Below, piece by piece: positions 27,383 through 35,029 of a DNA stretch of 64,000 nucleotides. Under the pieces are notes generated by a model. It did no database searches, had not been told where the DNA came from, and saw nothing but the letters and a program-made list of their open reading frames with translations. Location: the NCBI GenBank assembly GCA_016191995.1, contig JACPVA010000156.1, positions 1 through 64,000 on the forward strand, given 5' to 3'. This DNA is from Burkholderiales bacterium. GTDB taxonomy: Bacteria; Pseudomonadota; Gammaproteobacteria; Burkholderiales; Burkholderiaceae_C. The position numbers and the translations under genes were made by a program. The first letter of the stretch is position 1. The number at the start of each line of letters is the position of its first letter.

Positions 27383-30265
27383 TCAGTCGTCAATGTCGCC
27401 GAGGATCGAGGACAGCACGCGATAGACCCGCACGCCTTCCGCACCCGGCGGCCTCGCGCTGCACGAGAAGCCCTTCCCCTCGGTCTTCAAGTGCCCGCGC
27501 TCCTTCAGCAGCCGCAGCGCGGCCCGCTCGCTGTAGCCCTTGCAAGCTTCAGTGCGGAACACGTCCGGCAGCGTGAACCACTCCCACCCGCTCACCTCTT
27601 CCCCGCCGTGCATGGTCTTCACCGGGCGGCGCCAGCCCGCGCGGTTCATCGTCTTCGGTGCGTGGTCATCGTCGGCGCGGTACCAATCGACGAAGCGGGC
27701 TTCGCCGTGCAATCCGTACCAGTGCCGCATCTGGCGAAGCATCTGCGCCTCTTCAGTCTGCTTGATGCCGCCGGGCCGCGCCGCGATCCATGCCTCGAAG
27801 CAGCGGCGGGCCGCCGCCGTTGCGGTGCCGGCCGGCCAGCCTGTGATGCCGGCCACGGCCGCCAGCTCGCCGGCCACGGCCGCCAGGGCGAAGCGCCGGC
27901 CGACGCGGTGCACTTGCCCGACAGCAGCGTCAGGTACCAGCTCGGCTTCGGTCGCGTCGATTCGCTCGCGCACCGTGCGGGCGAGCCCGTCTGTGTGGTC
28001 CACCAGAAATTCGAGCCAGGCGCGGCCGGCGGTGCCGTAGGCGACCTCCGCCGCTCGCGTCAGATGTTGCGCCAGGGCGCCCGCCGTCTCGAAGTCGCCC
28101 CGCGTATCGAAGATGCCCGAGCCGGTGCCAGCATCGGCCGGCAGGTCGATCATCCGCAGCTCTTGCCCGGCCCGGGTGCGCTTGCCCGCCTCGCCCATGT
28201 GCTCAGCGAGCCCGATTTCGCCGGCCGACAGAAACAGCAGGCGCCAGGTCAGGCGCGGCCGGGCGCCGCCGGTGCGGCCGGCCCGGCTCTTGCCGGCCCC
28301 GTTCGCCAGCATGTAGGCACTCTCGCCAGCCACGCGGGCATCAAGTTGCGCCAGCTCGTCAAGGCAAAGCAGCCCGTCCGAATGCTGCGCTGCCAACGCC
28401 TCTAAGCCGTTGTCGGTCGCCCGCCACCGTTGCAGATACCCGGGGCCACCCCACACGCTCGCGGCCACGCGAAGCGCCGTCGTCTTGCCGGAGCTCGAAT
28501 CGCCGGTCAGGTGGAACCCGCCGCCGTCGGTGCCCGGTGCCCACGCGAGAAGGGGCCCCGCGAAGGCCAGCGCCACCGCGAAGGCCAGCCGCGAATTGCC
28601 GACGCAGTGCCGGCCGATCAGCTCCCGCCACTTCGCCAGGTCGCCGCGCTGCGAGAAAGTCGCCTCGATCGGGCCTTCGCTCTGGAAGATCAGCCGCTCG
28701 CCGTCGTCGTCGCCCAGCGTCTCGCGCGGCAACACGTAGGCCCGGCCATGCCAGCCGACACGATCGACGATGCGCACCAGCTCGGCCGGCCGCGCGTTCG
28801 CAAGGTAGGCGGTCAGCAGGGCCCGGCGCTTCGAGTCGGTCGGCGTGATGAAGCCTTGATGCAGCAGCTCGCCGCGGTAGGCGGCGCCGTCGCCGGCCAG
28901 CATCGCAAGCGGCATCAGCCAGCGCCGCGGCTTGCCGAAGCAATCGAAGCTCAGCAGCAGCGCGGCGCCGTTGTCGTGCGCATCGCGGGCGAGGGCTTCC
29001 ACGATCAGCGGCGCACAGATTCGCAGCGGCCGGCCGCCGCCGTCGCCGTCGTCGGGCGGATCGAACCACAAGCCCGCATCATCAACCCGGAAGCCTCGCC
29101 CGGCAGCGGCCGGCGCATCGTCGCTGCCGCTTCGTGCGGCGCGTTTTCCGGCCGCTGGGGGCGCTTTCGGGGCCGACCCCTTGCCTTGCCCTTCGCCGGC
29201 CGTTTCGCGGCCCTGTGGGGGCGCTACGGCGGCCGCGATCGCCCCCTCGATCATCTCGCGCACCGCGGGCAGCCCGGCGGCGGCGGCCAGGTCGTTGAAG
29301 TCGGACCCGCCCGAGCCATCCGCGGGCAGGCCAGCGGGCAAAATCAGCAGGGCGCGGCCCTTGCCGGCCAGCCGCGCGGCCTCGGCCGCCTTGTCGCGGC
29401 CGGGGTTCTTGCCCGTGCGGGCCTCGGTCGCCGTGTCGTCGTCGGCGCACAGCGCCAGGCGGGCGGCCGGGTACTGCCCGCGCAGGATGCGGGCCACATG
29501 CGCCAGGTTGCCGGCATCCCATGCCACGGCCGCCGGGCGGCCGGTCGCCTCGTGCACGGTCGCAGCGGTCGCGTAGCCCTCGGCGATCAACATCCAGTCG
29601 GCGCCCTCGAAGTCGCCGAGCCGGTGCATCGTGCCCGACTTGCGGGCGCCGCGGATGAACAGCTTTTCCGGGCCGCCGTCGGCCGGCGGCGCGGGCGCGA
29701 TGCGTTGCACGTTCACCAGATCGCCGGCCGCATCCCTCGCGGGCACGATCAGCGTGCCGTCGGCCAGCGCCCGCACCCCGTAGCCCTTCACCCCCTTGCG
29801 TGCCAGGTACGGCACCGCGGCCGGGTCGGTCACGTCTGCACCGCGCTCCCACAGCGCCAGCGCCTCGGCGGCGGCGTGGCGCTGGCGCTCTTCGGTCTCG
29901 ATCCGCTCGCGCTCGGCAGCGGCGCGGCGGGCCGCGGCGGCGGCCTTCAGCTCGGCGGCGGTCGGCTTCGGCTTCGGCTCGCTCTTCGAGGGCTTGTAGC
30001 CGTGCTCCTTCGCCACGTGAAACAGCGTGGCCACGCCGACGCGGCCGCCGGCCTTGAACGAGCGCCACACGTCGCGGGCGTCGCGTTCGCGATAGCTCTC
30101 GCCGGTCGCGCTCCACGCATCGAACAGGCCGAAACCATCTTCGCCGGGAAACTCGGCATGCACGGCCATCCCCACACGAACCCACTCATCGCGGGGAAGG
30201 TCGGCCGGGATCGCGGCCAGCGCCGCCGCGACTGTGGCGGCGCTCGGTCGGGCGTCGCCGGTCAC
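27383..30265 (-). CDS. Primase-helicase with PriCT, Toprim and DUF927 domains
   Basis: The 960-residue protein has an N-terminal PriCT_2-type domain (IPADLPRDEWVRVGMAVH...DARDVWRSFK) and a charged linker. A Toprim domain follows (WMLIAEGYATAATVHEATG, LALCADDDTA), then a DUF927 helicase-like ATPase with Walker A LTGDSSSGKTTALR and Walker B LLCLDELAQLD. Such proteins prime and drive replication of satellites and integrative plasmids. GTG at 30265 overlaps the stop of the preceding small gene (GTGA), giving translational coupling and fixing the start. A much longer ATG-initiated reading exists but would cover that gene. Confidence 0.88.
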   Translation of the reverse strand: MTGDARPSAATVAAALAAIPADLPRDEWVRVGMAVHAEFPGEDGFGLFDAWSATGESYRERDARDVWRSFKAGGRVGVATLFHVAKEHGYKPSKSEPKPKPTAAELKAAAAARRAAAERERIETEERQRHAAAEALALWERGADVTDPAAVPYLARKGVKGYGVRALADGTLIVPARDAAGDLVNVQRIAPAPPADGGPEKLFIRGARKSGTMHRLGDFEGADWMLIAEGYATAATVHEATGRPAAVAWDAGNLAHVARILRGQYPAARLALCADDDTATEARTGKNPGRDKAAEAARLAGKGRALLILPAGLPADGSGGSDFNDLAAAAGLPAVREMIEGAIAAAVAPPQGRETAGEGQGKGSAPKAPPAAGKRAARSGSDDAPAAAGRGFRVDDAGLWFDPPDDGDGGGRPLRICAPLIVEALARDAHDNGAALLLSFDCFGKPRRWLMPLAMLAGDGAAYRGELLHQGFITPTDSKRRALLTAYLANARPAELVRIVDRVGWHGRAYVLPRETLGDDDGERLIFQSEGPIEATFSQRGDLAKWRELIGRHCVGNSRLAFAVALAFAGPLLAWAPGTDGGGFHLTGDSSSGKTTALRVAASVWGGPGYLQRWRATDNGLEALAAQHSDGLLCLDELAQLDARVAGESAYMLANGAGKSRAGRTGGARPRLTWRLLFLSAGEIGLAEHMGEAGKRTRAGQELRMIDLPADAGTGSGIFDTRGDFETAGALAQHLTRAAEVAYGTAGRAWLEFLVDHTDGLARTVRERIDATEAELVPDAAVGQVHRVGRRFALAAVAGELAAVAGITGWPAGTATAAARRCFEAWIAARPGGIKQTEEAQMLRQMRHWYGLHGEARFVDWYRADDDHAPKTMNRAGWRRPVKTMHGGEEVSGWEWFTLPDVFRTEACKGYSERAALRLLKERGHLKTEGKGFSCSARPPGAEGVRVYRVLSSILGDIDD

Positions 30266-30606
30266 GTGGCGGCCTCTTCGGCAAACAGGTCGCGCTGTCG
30301 GTCGTCGGGCTCGGCCAGGTGGTAGACAGCAGATAGGCTCACCGTTCCGCCGGGCCCCGCGATCGAAGCCCAACCCGACTCGATCGCAAACCCGGCCCGG
30401 CGCAGCTCCGAAACTCGCTTGGTCGCGGAGCGTGCGCCGCACAGTTGCGACAGCTCGGCGCAAGTCGCCGGGCCTTTCATCAGCCGCGAGAGGATGCATG
30501 TACGCTGATACGCGACACCCCAATAAGGGCGGCGGCCGCTCGGGCCGAATTCAACCGCAGCATTCAGCGGGCTGTGCCGCCGGCGCGGCTTGTCGTCGGC
30601 GCTCAC
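30262..30606 (-). CDS. Small winged-helix-like protein of the element
   Basis: The 114-residue protein has a central segment LMKGPATCAELSQLCGARSATKRVSELRRAGFAIES that reads like a winged helix-turn-helix followed by a beta-wing. The tail is acidic. It is probably a regulator or a primase partner; no family is recognised with certainty. It starts with GTG at 30606, overlapping the AlpA-like gene's stop, and its own stop overlaps the primase GTG, so three genes are coupled in tandem. Confidence 0.7.
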   Translation of the reverse strand: MSADDKPRRRHSPLNAAVEFGPSGRRPYWGVAYQRTCILSRLMKGPATCAELSQLCGARSATKRVSELRRAGFAIESGWASIAGPGGTVSLSAVYHLAEPDDRQRDLFAEEAAT

Positions 30607-30830
30607 TTGCCGCCCTCCCCTCGGCTCGCCGCGATCTGCGCCGCGATCCAGGCCTGAACCTCGCGCTCGCTCCACAGCGTCGCGCGGCCGATCTTGATCG
30701 GCGCCGGAAACGCTCCCGCCCTCACGCGATCGAGCACGGCAGTTCGGCCTAGCCCCGCCGCAGCCATCACCGCGGGCAGGCGGAGCAGTCGATCGGGCGC
30801 GGCGGCGGCCGGAAGGTCAACGTCTTGCAT
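30603..30830 (-). CDS. AlpA/Cox-like transcriptional regulator (excisionase-type HTH)
   Basis: The 75-residue protein has the AlpA-family helix-turn-helix (RLLRLPAVMAAAGLGRTAVLDRV) followed by the typical wing FPAPIKIGRATLWSEREVQAWIAAQI. Proteins of this type activate the integrase or act as excision factors in P4-like elements. The ATG at 30830 has a GGAG ribosome-binding site. It heads the coupled run AlpA-like gene, wHTH-like gene, primase. The 165 bp upstream (30831-30995) carries no gene and probably holds the promoter. Confidence 0.85.
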   Translation of the reverse strand: MQDVDLPAAAAPDRLLRLPAVMAAAGLGRTAVLDRVRAGAFPAPIKIGRATLWSEREVQAWIAAQIAASRGEGGK

Positions 30831-30995
30831 GGCAGCTCCGACAAGTGGGCCACCACACTCGCGACGTGCGGCAAACCCGGGTTGCCTGAGCCGTCGTGAT
30901 TCGCGATGCACCTAGCGGCGGCTCAGTGAGCCCGAGCATCGCCCCGCCATGCGGGCCGGTCACTGCAACAGCGGCCGTTCTTGCAGGCGATCCCG

Positions 30996-31592
30996 TCAGG
31001 GCACCAGCCCCGCCGCCCGCGCGGCCTTGAGTCGCGCGTACACGGTGCGCTCGCTCACGCCGAATTCGTCGGCCAGCGCCAGCGCCAGCCAGTCGCGCCA
31101 CTGCCCACCTTCAGCCCGGACGCGCTCGGCCAGCACCTCGGGCGTCAGCTTCGCGGCGGCGCCACGCAGTCGGCGGCCGGCGGTCTCGCGTTGGGTCTGC
31201 GACTTCACCGCGCCGTGATAAACGAGGGGCCCGGCAGCGGTCGCGATGAACTCGAGCCAGGCCAGGCGCAGCGGCTCGGCAAAGGCGGGCGCATCGTCGG
31301 GGCCGAACGGATGCCGAACCTCGAACATGTGCACCAGCCGCGCGGCTTCTTCGTGCACCCGCTCGGCAGCCAGCACGGCGTTCGATGGGGCCTTGCCGGG
31401 CCGCCAGCGGTCCGCGATATAGGCTTCCACAGGCGCGAGAAGATGCCTTCGCATGGTGGCAGCCATCGCACCGGGCAGCAGCTCGCCGCGTATCGCCTCG
31501 GCGATTGCCTCGCAGGCGTGCCGCGCATCGTCGGCGTCGAACAGGTTGGCGAAGTGCCGCAGCGCGGCGCCGTGCTCCTTCGTCTTCGTCAC
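30996..31592 (-). CDS. Element-encoded protein of unknown function, HTH-like C-terminus
   Basis: The 198-residue, Ala-rich and mostly helical protein ends with WRDWLALALADEFGVSERTVYARLKAARAAGLVP, a plausible helix-turn-helix. The N-terminal part (HACEAIAEAIRGELLPGAMAA) shows no known motif. Codon use resembles the rest of the element. A role in regulating replication or integration genes is only an inference. Confidence 0.7.
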   Translation of the reverse strand: MTKTKEHGAALRHFANLFDADDARHACEAIAEAIRGELLPGAMAATMRRHLLAPVEAYIADRWRPGKAPSNAVLAAERVHEEAARLVHMFEVRHPFGPDDAPAFAEPLRLAWLEFIATAAGPLVYHGAVKSQTQRETAGRRLRGAAAKLTPEVLAERVRAEGGQWRDWLALALADEFGVSERTVYARLKAARAAGLVP

Positions 31593-31613
31593 AGTCGCAC
31601 CCCTTCCGATGCG

Positions 31614-31627
31614 CCCTTCCGGAAGGG
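31614..31627. repeat. 14-bp perfect palindrome CCCTTCCGGAAGGG
   Basis: A perfect palindrome in the 110-bp gap between the integrase-linked small gene and the 198-residue protein gene. It could be an operator for an element-encoded regulator. A further inexact copy, CCGGGGAAGG, follows about 20 bp on. Confidence 0.4.
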
Positions 31628-31702
31628 GGCCGCACCAGCCGGGGAAGGGGCCCGGGTTTCGCCGCAGGGGATCAGCCCGCGGCTAGGTGCGGCCGGTGCA
31701 GT

Positions 31703-32062
31703 CTATCCGGCGTCGCCCAGCTCGCCAGCATGGATCACGCACCAGTGACGGCCGCCGCGGTGTCGCTGCACCTCGAAGGGCTCGGCCGGCGGCCGGCCAC
31801 CGCTGCGCCGCGTAGGGCGCGGGGCGGGGATGCCTTCGCGCGGCTCGCCGGCCACAGGGCGCACCAGGGAAGGGGCCAGGTCAGCGGCGGCGGGTCGTTC
31901 AAGGGCACGAAGAGAAGAGAGAACAGAGAGTGTCCCGACTTCTTCCCGACTTCTTCCCGACTTCCCTATGCCCCGCAAACCCGCGCCGTTGCTTGCGTTC
32001 CCGACTTCCCGACCTTCCCGACCATTTTTCGCGCCGGCCGCGCGTACAGTCGCCGTCGTCAT
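31703..32062 (-). CDS. Small protein translationally coupled to the integrase
   Basis: The 119-residue protein begins MTTATVRAAGAKNGREGREVG; its ATG at 32062 overlaps the integrase stop (ATGA). Its N-terminal third is encoded largely by TTCCCGAC octamers (reverse complement of GTCGGGAA), giving repeated GREVG and GRSREEVG segments. The C-terminal part ends GGRHWCVIHAGELGDAG. No family is recognised. Coupling and frame integrity support a real gene, though part of the sequence may be conserved as DNA rather than protein. Confidence 0.55.
   Translation of the reverse strand: MTTATVRAAGAKNGREGREVGNASNGAGLRGIGKSGRSREEVGTLSVLSSLRALERPAAADLAPSLVRPVAGEPREGIPAPRPTRRSGGRPPAEPFEVQRHRGGRHWCVIHAGELGDAG
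31943..32022 (-). repeat. Array of five GTCGGGAA octamers, inverted relative to 26739-26827
   Basis: TTCCCGAC on the plus strand starts at 31943, 31954, 31998, 32006 and 32015. The array lies inside the small gene that follows the integrase, so it is both coding and a potential binding-site cluster. Confidence 0.8.
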
Positions 32063-33267
32063 GCCCTCGCGCCCCGCTTGAACGAGACCACGCGAGCGCC
32101 GCGGCGGGCGTCGATATGGTCGGCCCACCATTGCAGCAGGCGGCGCCGCTCGGCCAGGTATTCGGCCCGGTGGTAGGCGGCGCGGACCTTGTTTCGCTCG
32201 CGGTGCGCCAGTTGCCGCTCGATCACGTCGGCGTCGTGCCCGGCTTCGTTCGCGGTCGTGCTGAAGAGAGACCGGAAGCCGTGCGCCGTCGCATAGCCCG
32301 CGTAGCCCATGCGGGCGAGCGCCGAGTTCAAGGTGTTCTCGCTCAGCGCCTTGCCGGGGTAGTAGGGGCTGGGGAAGATCAGCTCGCGGCCGCCGCTGAT
32401 GCGTCGCTGCGCCGCCAGCACTTCGAGGGCCTGTGCGCTCAGCGGGACCACGTGCGCGGCCTTCATCTTCATGCGCTCGGCGGGGATGCGCAGCTCGGCC
32501 GCGTCGTCGTCGAAGTCGGCCCACTTGAGCCCGCGCACTTCACCAGGCCGAAGCGCCGTCAGCATCAGCAGCCGCAGCGCCGCCGTCGTCGTCGGCTCAC
32601 CCTGATACGCATCCAGCCGGCGCAGGAAGTCGGGCAGGTCGCGGTCGGTCAGGGCCAGCCGGTGCACGACGGCCCGCGGCTTGAGCAGCTCGGCGGGCTT
32701 CAGATCGAGCATCGGGTTCGCCTCGATCCGGTCGTGCGTCACCGCGTAGCGGAAGACGGCCTTGATCCTCTGCAGGGTGCGGTCGGCCACCTCGCCCGCG
32801 CCGCGGTTCTCGATCGCCTTCACCACGGCCGAGACCTCGCGCGGGCGAAGTTGCGCGATGGGGCGCCGGCCGATCTTCGGGAACACGTCGGCCGCGAAGA
32901 CCTCGCGGACCCGCTGGGCGTGCCCATCGGACCAGGCGCCGGACTGGTGCCCCAGCCACTCGCGGGCCAGCGCCTCGAAGGTGTCGGCGGCCTCCTTGAC
33001 GGCCTGTTCCCGCGCGGCCCGCTTCAGCTCGGCGGGGTCTTCCCCGCGCTCGATCACGCGGCGGGCTTCGTCGCGCCGCTCGCGGGCCAGCCTCAGGCCG
33101 ACCTCGGGATACACGCCGAAGGCGAGCCGCTTCTCCTTGCCGGCGTGCCGATACTTCAGGCGCCAGTACCGAGCGCCGGTCGGCGTCACCTCCAGGTACA
33201 GCCCGCCGCCGTCGAAGTGCTTCCCAGGGGCGGTCAGGGCCCGAATCTTTGCGTCGTTCAGCTTCAC
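32059..33267 (-). CDS. int: P4-type tyrosine integrase
   Basis: The 402-residue site-specific recombinase has an N-terminal DUF4102 arm-binding domain (LNDAKIRALTAPGKHFDGGGLYLEV), a SAM-like core-binding domain and a catalytic domain. Catalytic residues are the first Arg in LTALRPGEVRGLKW, the HxxR motif HGFRSLF, and the nucleophilic Tyr in AAYHRAEYLAERR. The start is the GTG at 33267 that precedes KLNDAKI. The gene lies 98 bp from the right att repeat, as expected for an integrase that targets a tRNA gene. Confidence 0.93.
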   Translation of the reverse strand: MKLNDAKIRALTAPGKHFDGGGLYLEVTPTGARYWRLKYRHAGKEKRLAFGVYPEVGLRLARERRDEARRVIERGEDPAELKRAAREQAVKEAADTFEALAREWLGHQSGAWSDGHAQRVREVFAADVFPKIGRRPIAQLRPREVSAVVKAIENRGAGEVADRTLQRIKAVFRYAVTHDRIEANPMLDLKPAELLKPRAVVHRLALTDRDLPDFLRRLDAYQGEPTTTAALRLLMLTALRPGEVRGLKWADFDDDAAELRIPAERMKMKAAHVVPLSAQALEVLAAQRRISGGRELIFPSPYYPGKALSENTLNSALARMGYAGYATAHGFRSLFSTTANEAGHDADVIERQLAHRERNKVRAAYHRAEYLAERRRLLQWWADHIDARRGARVVSFKRGARA

Positions 33268-33290
33268 GTATGATCCCCGCGCCCCGTCTC

Positions 33291-33308
33291 TGGGGGCATC
33301 TCCGGGGG
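33291..33308 (+). promoter_or_regulatory. Candidate integrase arm-type site (right)
   Basis: TGGGGGCATCTCCGGGGG differs at one position from 26219-26236. It lies between the integrase start and the right att site. A GGGGGCATG...CACCCCC inverted arrangement follows immediately. Confidence 0.4.
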
Positions 33309-33364
33309 CATGTTCACCCCCGTACGGCCAAACATCAAGCGCCGGTGCGGCTCCGCGGGCAGTT

Positions 33365-33381
33365 TTCGAGTCCGGCCCCGG
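33365..33381 (+). repeat. att site (right)
   Basis: An exact 17-bp copy of the tRNA-Leu 3' segment at 26082-26098, followed by CACCA with one G missing. It marks the right end of the element; the chromosome resumes 25 bp before the rhomboid gene. Confidence 0.85.
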
Positions 33382-33405
33382 CACCATGAACCCAGCCGAT
33401 AGCCC

Positions 33406-33999
33406 ATGCCACCGATTCCGCCCGCCACCCGCGCCCTGATGATCGCCTGCACGGCGATCTTCGTCCTGCAGCAGTTCTGGCAGGGCTTCTACTTCTATTT
33501 CGCGCTGTGGCCGCTGGGCAGCGGGCTGTTCCTGCCCTGGCAGGCGCTGAGCTACGCCTTCCTGCACGGCGGCATCGGGCACCTGTTCTTCAACATGTTC
33601 GGGCTGTGGATGTTCGGCAGCGAGCTGGAGCGGCTGTGGGGGCAGCGGCGCTACCTGCAGTTCCTGCTCGCCGGCGTGCTGGCGGCGGCGCTGGCGCAGC
33701 TCTTGATCACCGCGCTGGCCGGGTCGCGCGTGCCCACCGTCGGGGCGTCGGGAGGGCTGTTCGCGCTGCTGCTGGCGTTCGGGATGCTGTTCCCGAACCG
33801 CACCATCATGCCGCTGTTCCCGCCGATCCCGATGAAGGCGCGCACCTTCGTCATCGTCTTCGGTGGGCTGGAGCTGCTGTTCGGCCTGGCCGGCAGCAGC
33901 GGCGTGGCGCACTTCGCGCACCTGGGCGGCATGGTCGGCGGCTTCCTGATGATCCGCTACTGGCGGCGCCAGCCGCCATTCGGCTCGCGCCGGCGCTGA
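33406..33999 (+). CDS. Rhomboid-family intramembrane serine protease
   Basis: The 197-residue polytopic membrane protein has six hydrophobic segments. The catalytic Ser lies in TVGASGGLFALL and the catalytic His in HFAHLGGMVGG; HGGIGHLFFNMFGLWMFG forms the L1/TM2 region with the family HxxxxHxxxN-like pattern. It cleaves membrane proteins within or near the bilayer; the substrate is unknown. It lies directly beyond the integrated element. Confidence 0.93.
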   Translation: MPPIPPATRALMIACTAIFVLQQFWQGFYFYFALWPLGSGLFLPWQALSYAFLHGGIGHLFFNMFGLWMFGSELERLWGQRRYLQFLLAGVLAAALAQLLITALAGSRVPTVGASGGLFALLLAFGMLFPNRTIMPLFPPIPMKARTFVIVFGGLELLFGLAGSSGVAHFAHLGGMVGGFLMIRYWRRQPPFGSRRR

Positions 34000-34015
34000 G
34001 GCGCGGCCGCGCGCT

Positions 34016-34897
34016 TCAGCCTGGCGGCAGGCCTTCGCGCACCGTCGGGTAGCGCAGCCGCAAGCGCAGCTCGCGCTTCATGCGCGCATTGGCCAGGCGG
34101 CGCGATTCGCCCATGAAACTCAGCGTCATCGGCGACAGCTGCCGGCGCGCCTCGTCGCGCGCGAGCCGCGGCGGGCGCGGCAGGCCGTGCAGCTCGGCGA
34201 CGAGGTCGAAGTAGTCGCCCATCTTCAGCTCGCTGTCGTCGCAGACGTTGACGATGCGCTGCGGCGCGCCGCGGTGCAGCGCGGCGATGCAGGCGCGCGC
34301 CAGGTCGTCGGCGTGGATATGGTTGGTGAAGACATCGTCGTCGGCAACGAGCACCGGTGCGGCGCGACGCACGCGATCGCGCGGGTCGCCGCCGGCGCGG
34401 TCGGCGGCGTAGATGCCGGGCACGCGCAGGATCGTCACCGCGATGCCGAGCCGCCGGCCGGCCCAGCGCCACTGTGCCTCGGCATCGGCACGCCGGTGCG
34501 CGCGCGCGGTCGCCGGATGCGGCGGCCAGGTCTCGTCGACGCGCGCACCGCCGGCGTCGCCGTAGACGCCGGTGGTGCTGGCATAGACCAGCCGCCGCAC
34601 GCGCGCGCCGCGCGCCAGCGCCTGCAGCAGATGGCGCGAGCGCGTGTCGAGCCTGCCGGCCGAAGGCGGCGGCGCCAGGTGCAGCACCGCGTCCGCGAGC
34701 CGCGCCAGACGCCCGAGCGTCCGCGGCTGGTCGAGGTCGCCGACCAGCGGCAGCGCGCCGGCGGCGCGCAGCTCGGCGCGCCGCGCCGGCTGCGAGGTCA
34801 GCGCCAGCACGCGCCATCCGGACGAGATCTCGCGCAGCACGCGCAAGCCGATGTCGCCGCAGCCGACGATCAGCAAGGTGGGGCGAAGCTTGGGCAT
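34016..34897 (-). CDS. NAD(P)-dependent epimerase/SDR, YeeZ-like
   Basis: The 293-residue protein has an N-terminal Rossmann motif LLIVGCGDIGLRVLRE, DLDQP and LHLAPPP, and an active-site YASTTGVYGDAGGARVDE segment typical of extended/atypical SDR enzymes near YeeZ. NHIHADDLARACIAAL and VNVCDDSELKMGDYFDLVA are family features. The usual YxxxK pair is degenerate. The substrate is unknown. The ATG at 34897 gives the intact Rossmann strand. It is convergent with the rhomboid gene, 16 bp apart. Confidence 0.85.
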   Translation of the reverse strand: MPKLRPTLLIVGCGDIGLRVLREISSGWRVLALTSQPARRAELRAAGALPLVGDLDQPRTLGRLARLADAVLHLAPPPSAGRLDTRSRHLLQALARGARVRRLVYASTTGVYGDAGGARVDETWPPHPATARAHRRADAEAQWRWAGRRLGIAVTILRVPGIYAADRAGGDPRDRVRRAAPVLVADDDVFTNHIHADDLARACIAALHRGAPQRIVNVCDDSELKMGDYFDLVAELHGLPRPPRLARDEARRQLSPMTLSFMGESRRLANARMKRELRLRLRYPTVREGLPPG

Positions 34898-35029
34898 GGG
34901 GCGTTCGGGGCTGGGCCGGGGCGGCGCGCGTCCGGCCGCACCCCGCGCCGAGTGCGGGTGCGGCCGCGCTCGCGGGCGGCCAGGCGGCGCACGGCACAAT
35001 CGGCGCCGCAGTGTAAGAGCGAGCCCAGC

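Larger units (their letters stand above)
26105..33381. mobile_element. 7.3-kb integrative, probably replicative element in tRNA-Leu
   Basis: The element runs from the tRNA-Leu 3' end to the second att copy. It encodes, on the minus strand, a P4-type integrase, a 119-residue coupled protein, a 198-residue HTH-like protein, an AlpA-like regulator, a small wHTH-like protein and a primase-helicase. At its left end is a 1.28-kb non-coding region with DnaA boxes and repeats. There are no capsid, tail, conjugation or obvious cargo genes. It resembles a P4-like satellite or minimal integrative plasmid. Confidence 0.85.

Noticed and set aside
32063-32524. Longer reading of the integrase-coupled small ORF up to 32524
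   Set aside because: The upstream part is the integrase gene read in another frame; ATG 32062 overlapping the integrase stop is the sensible start.
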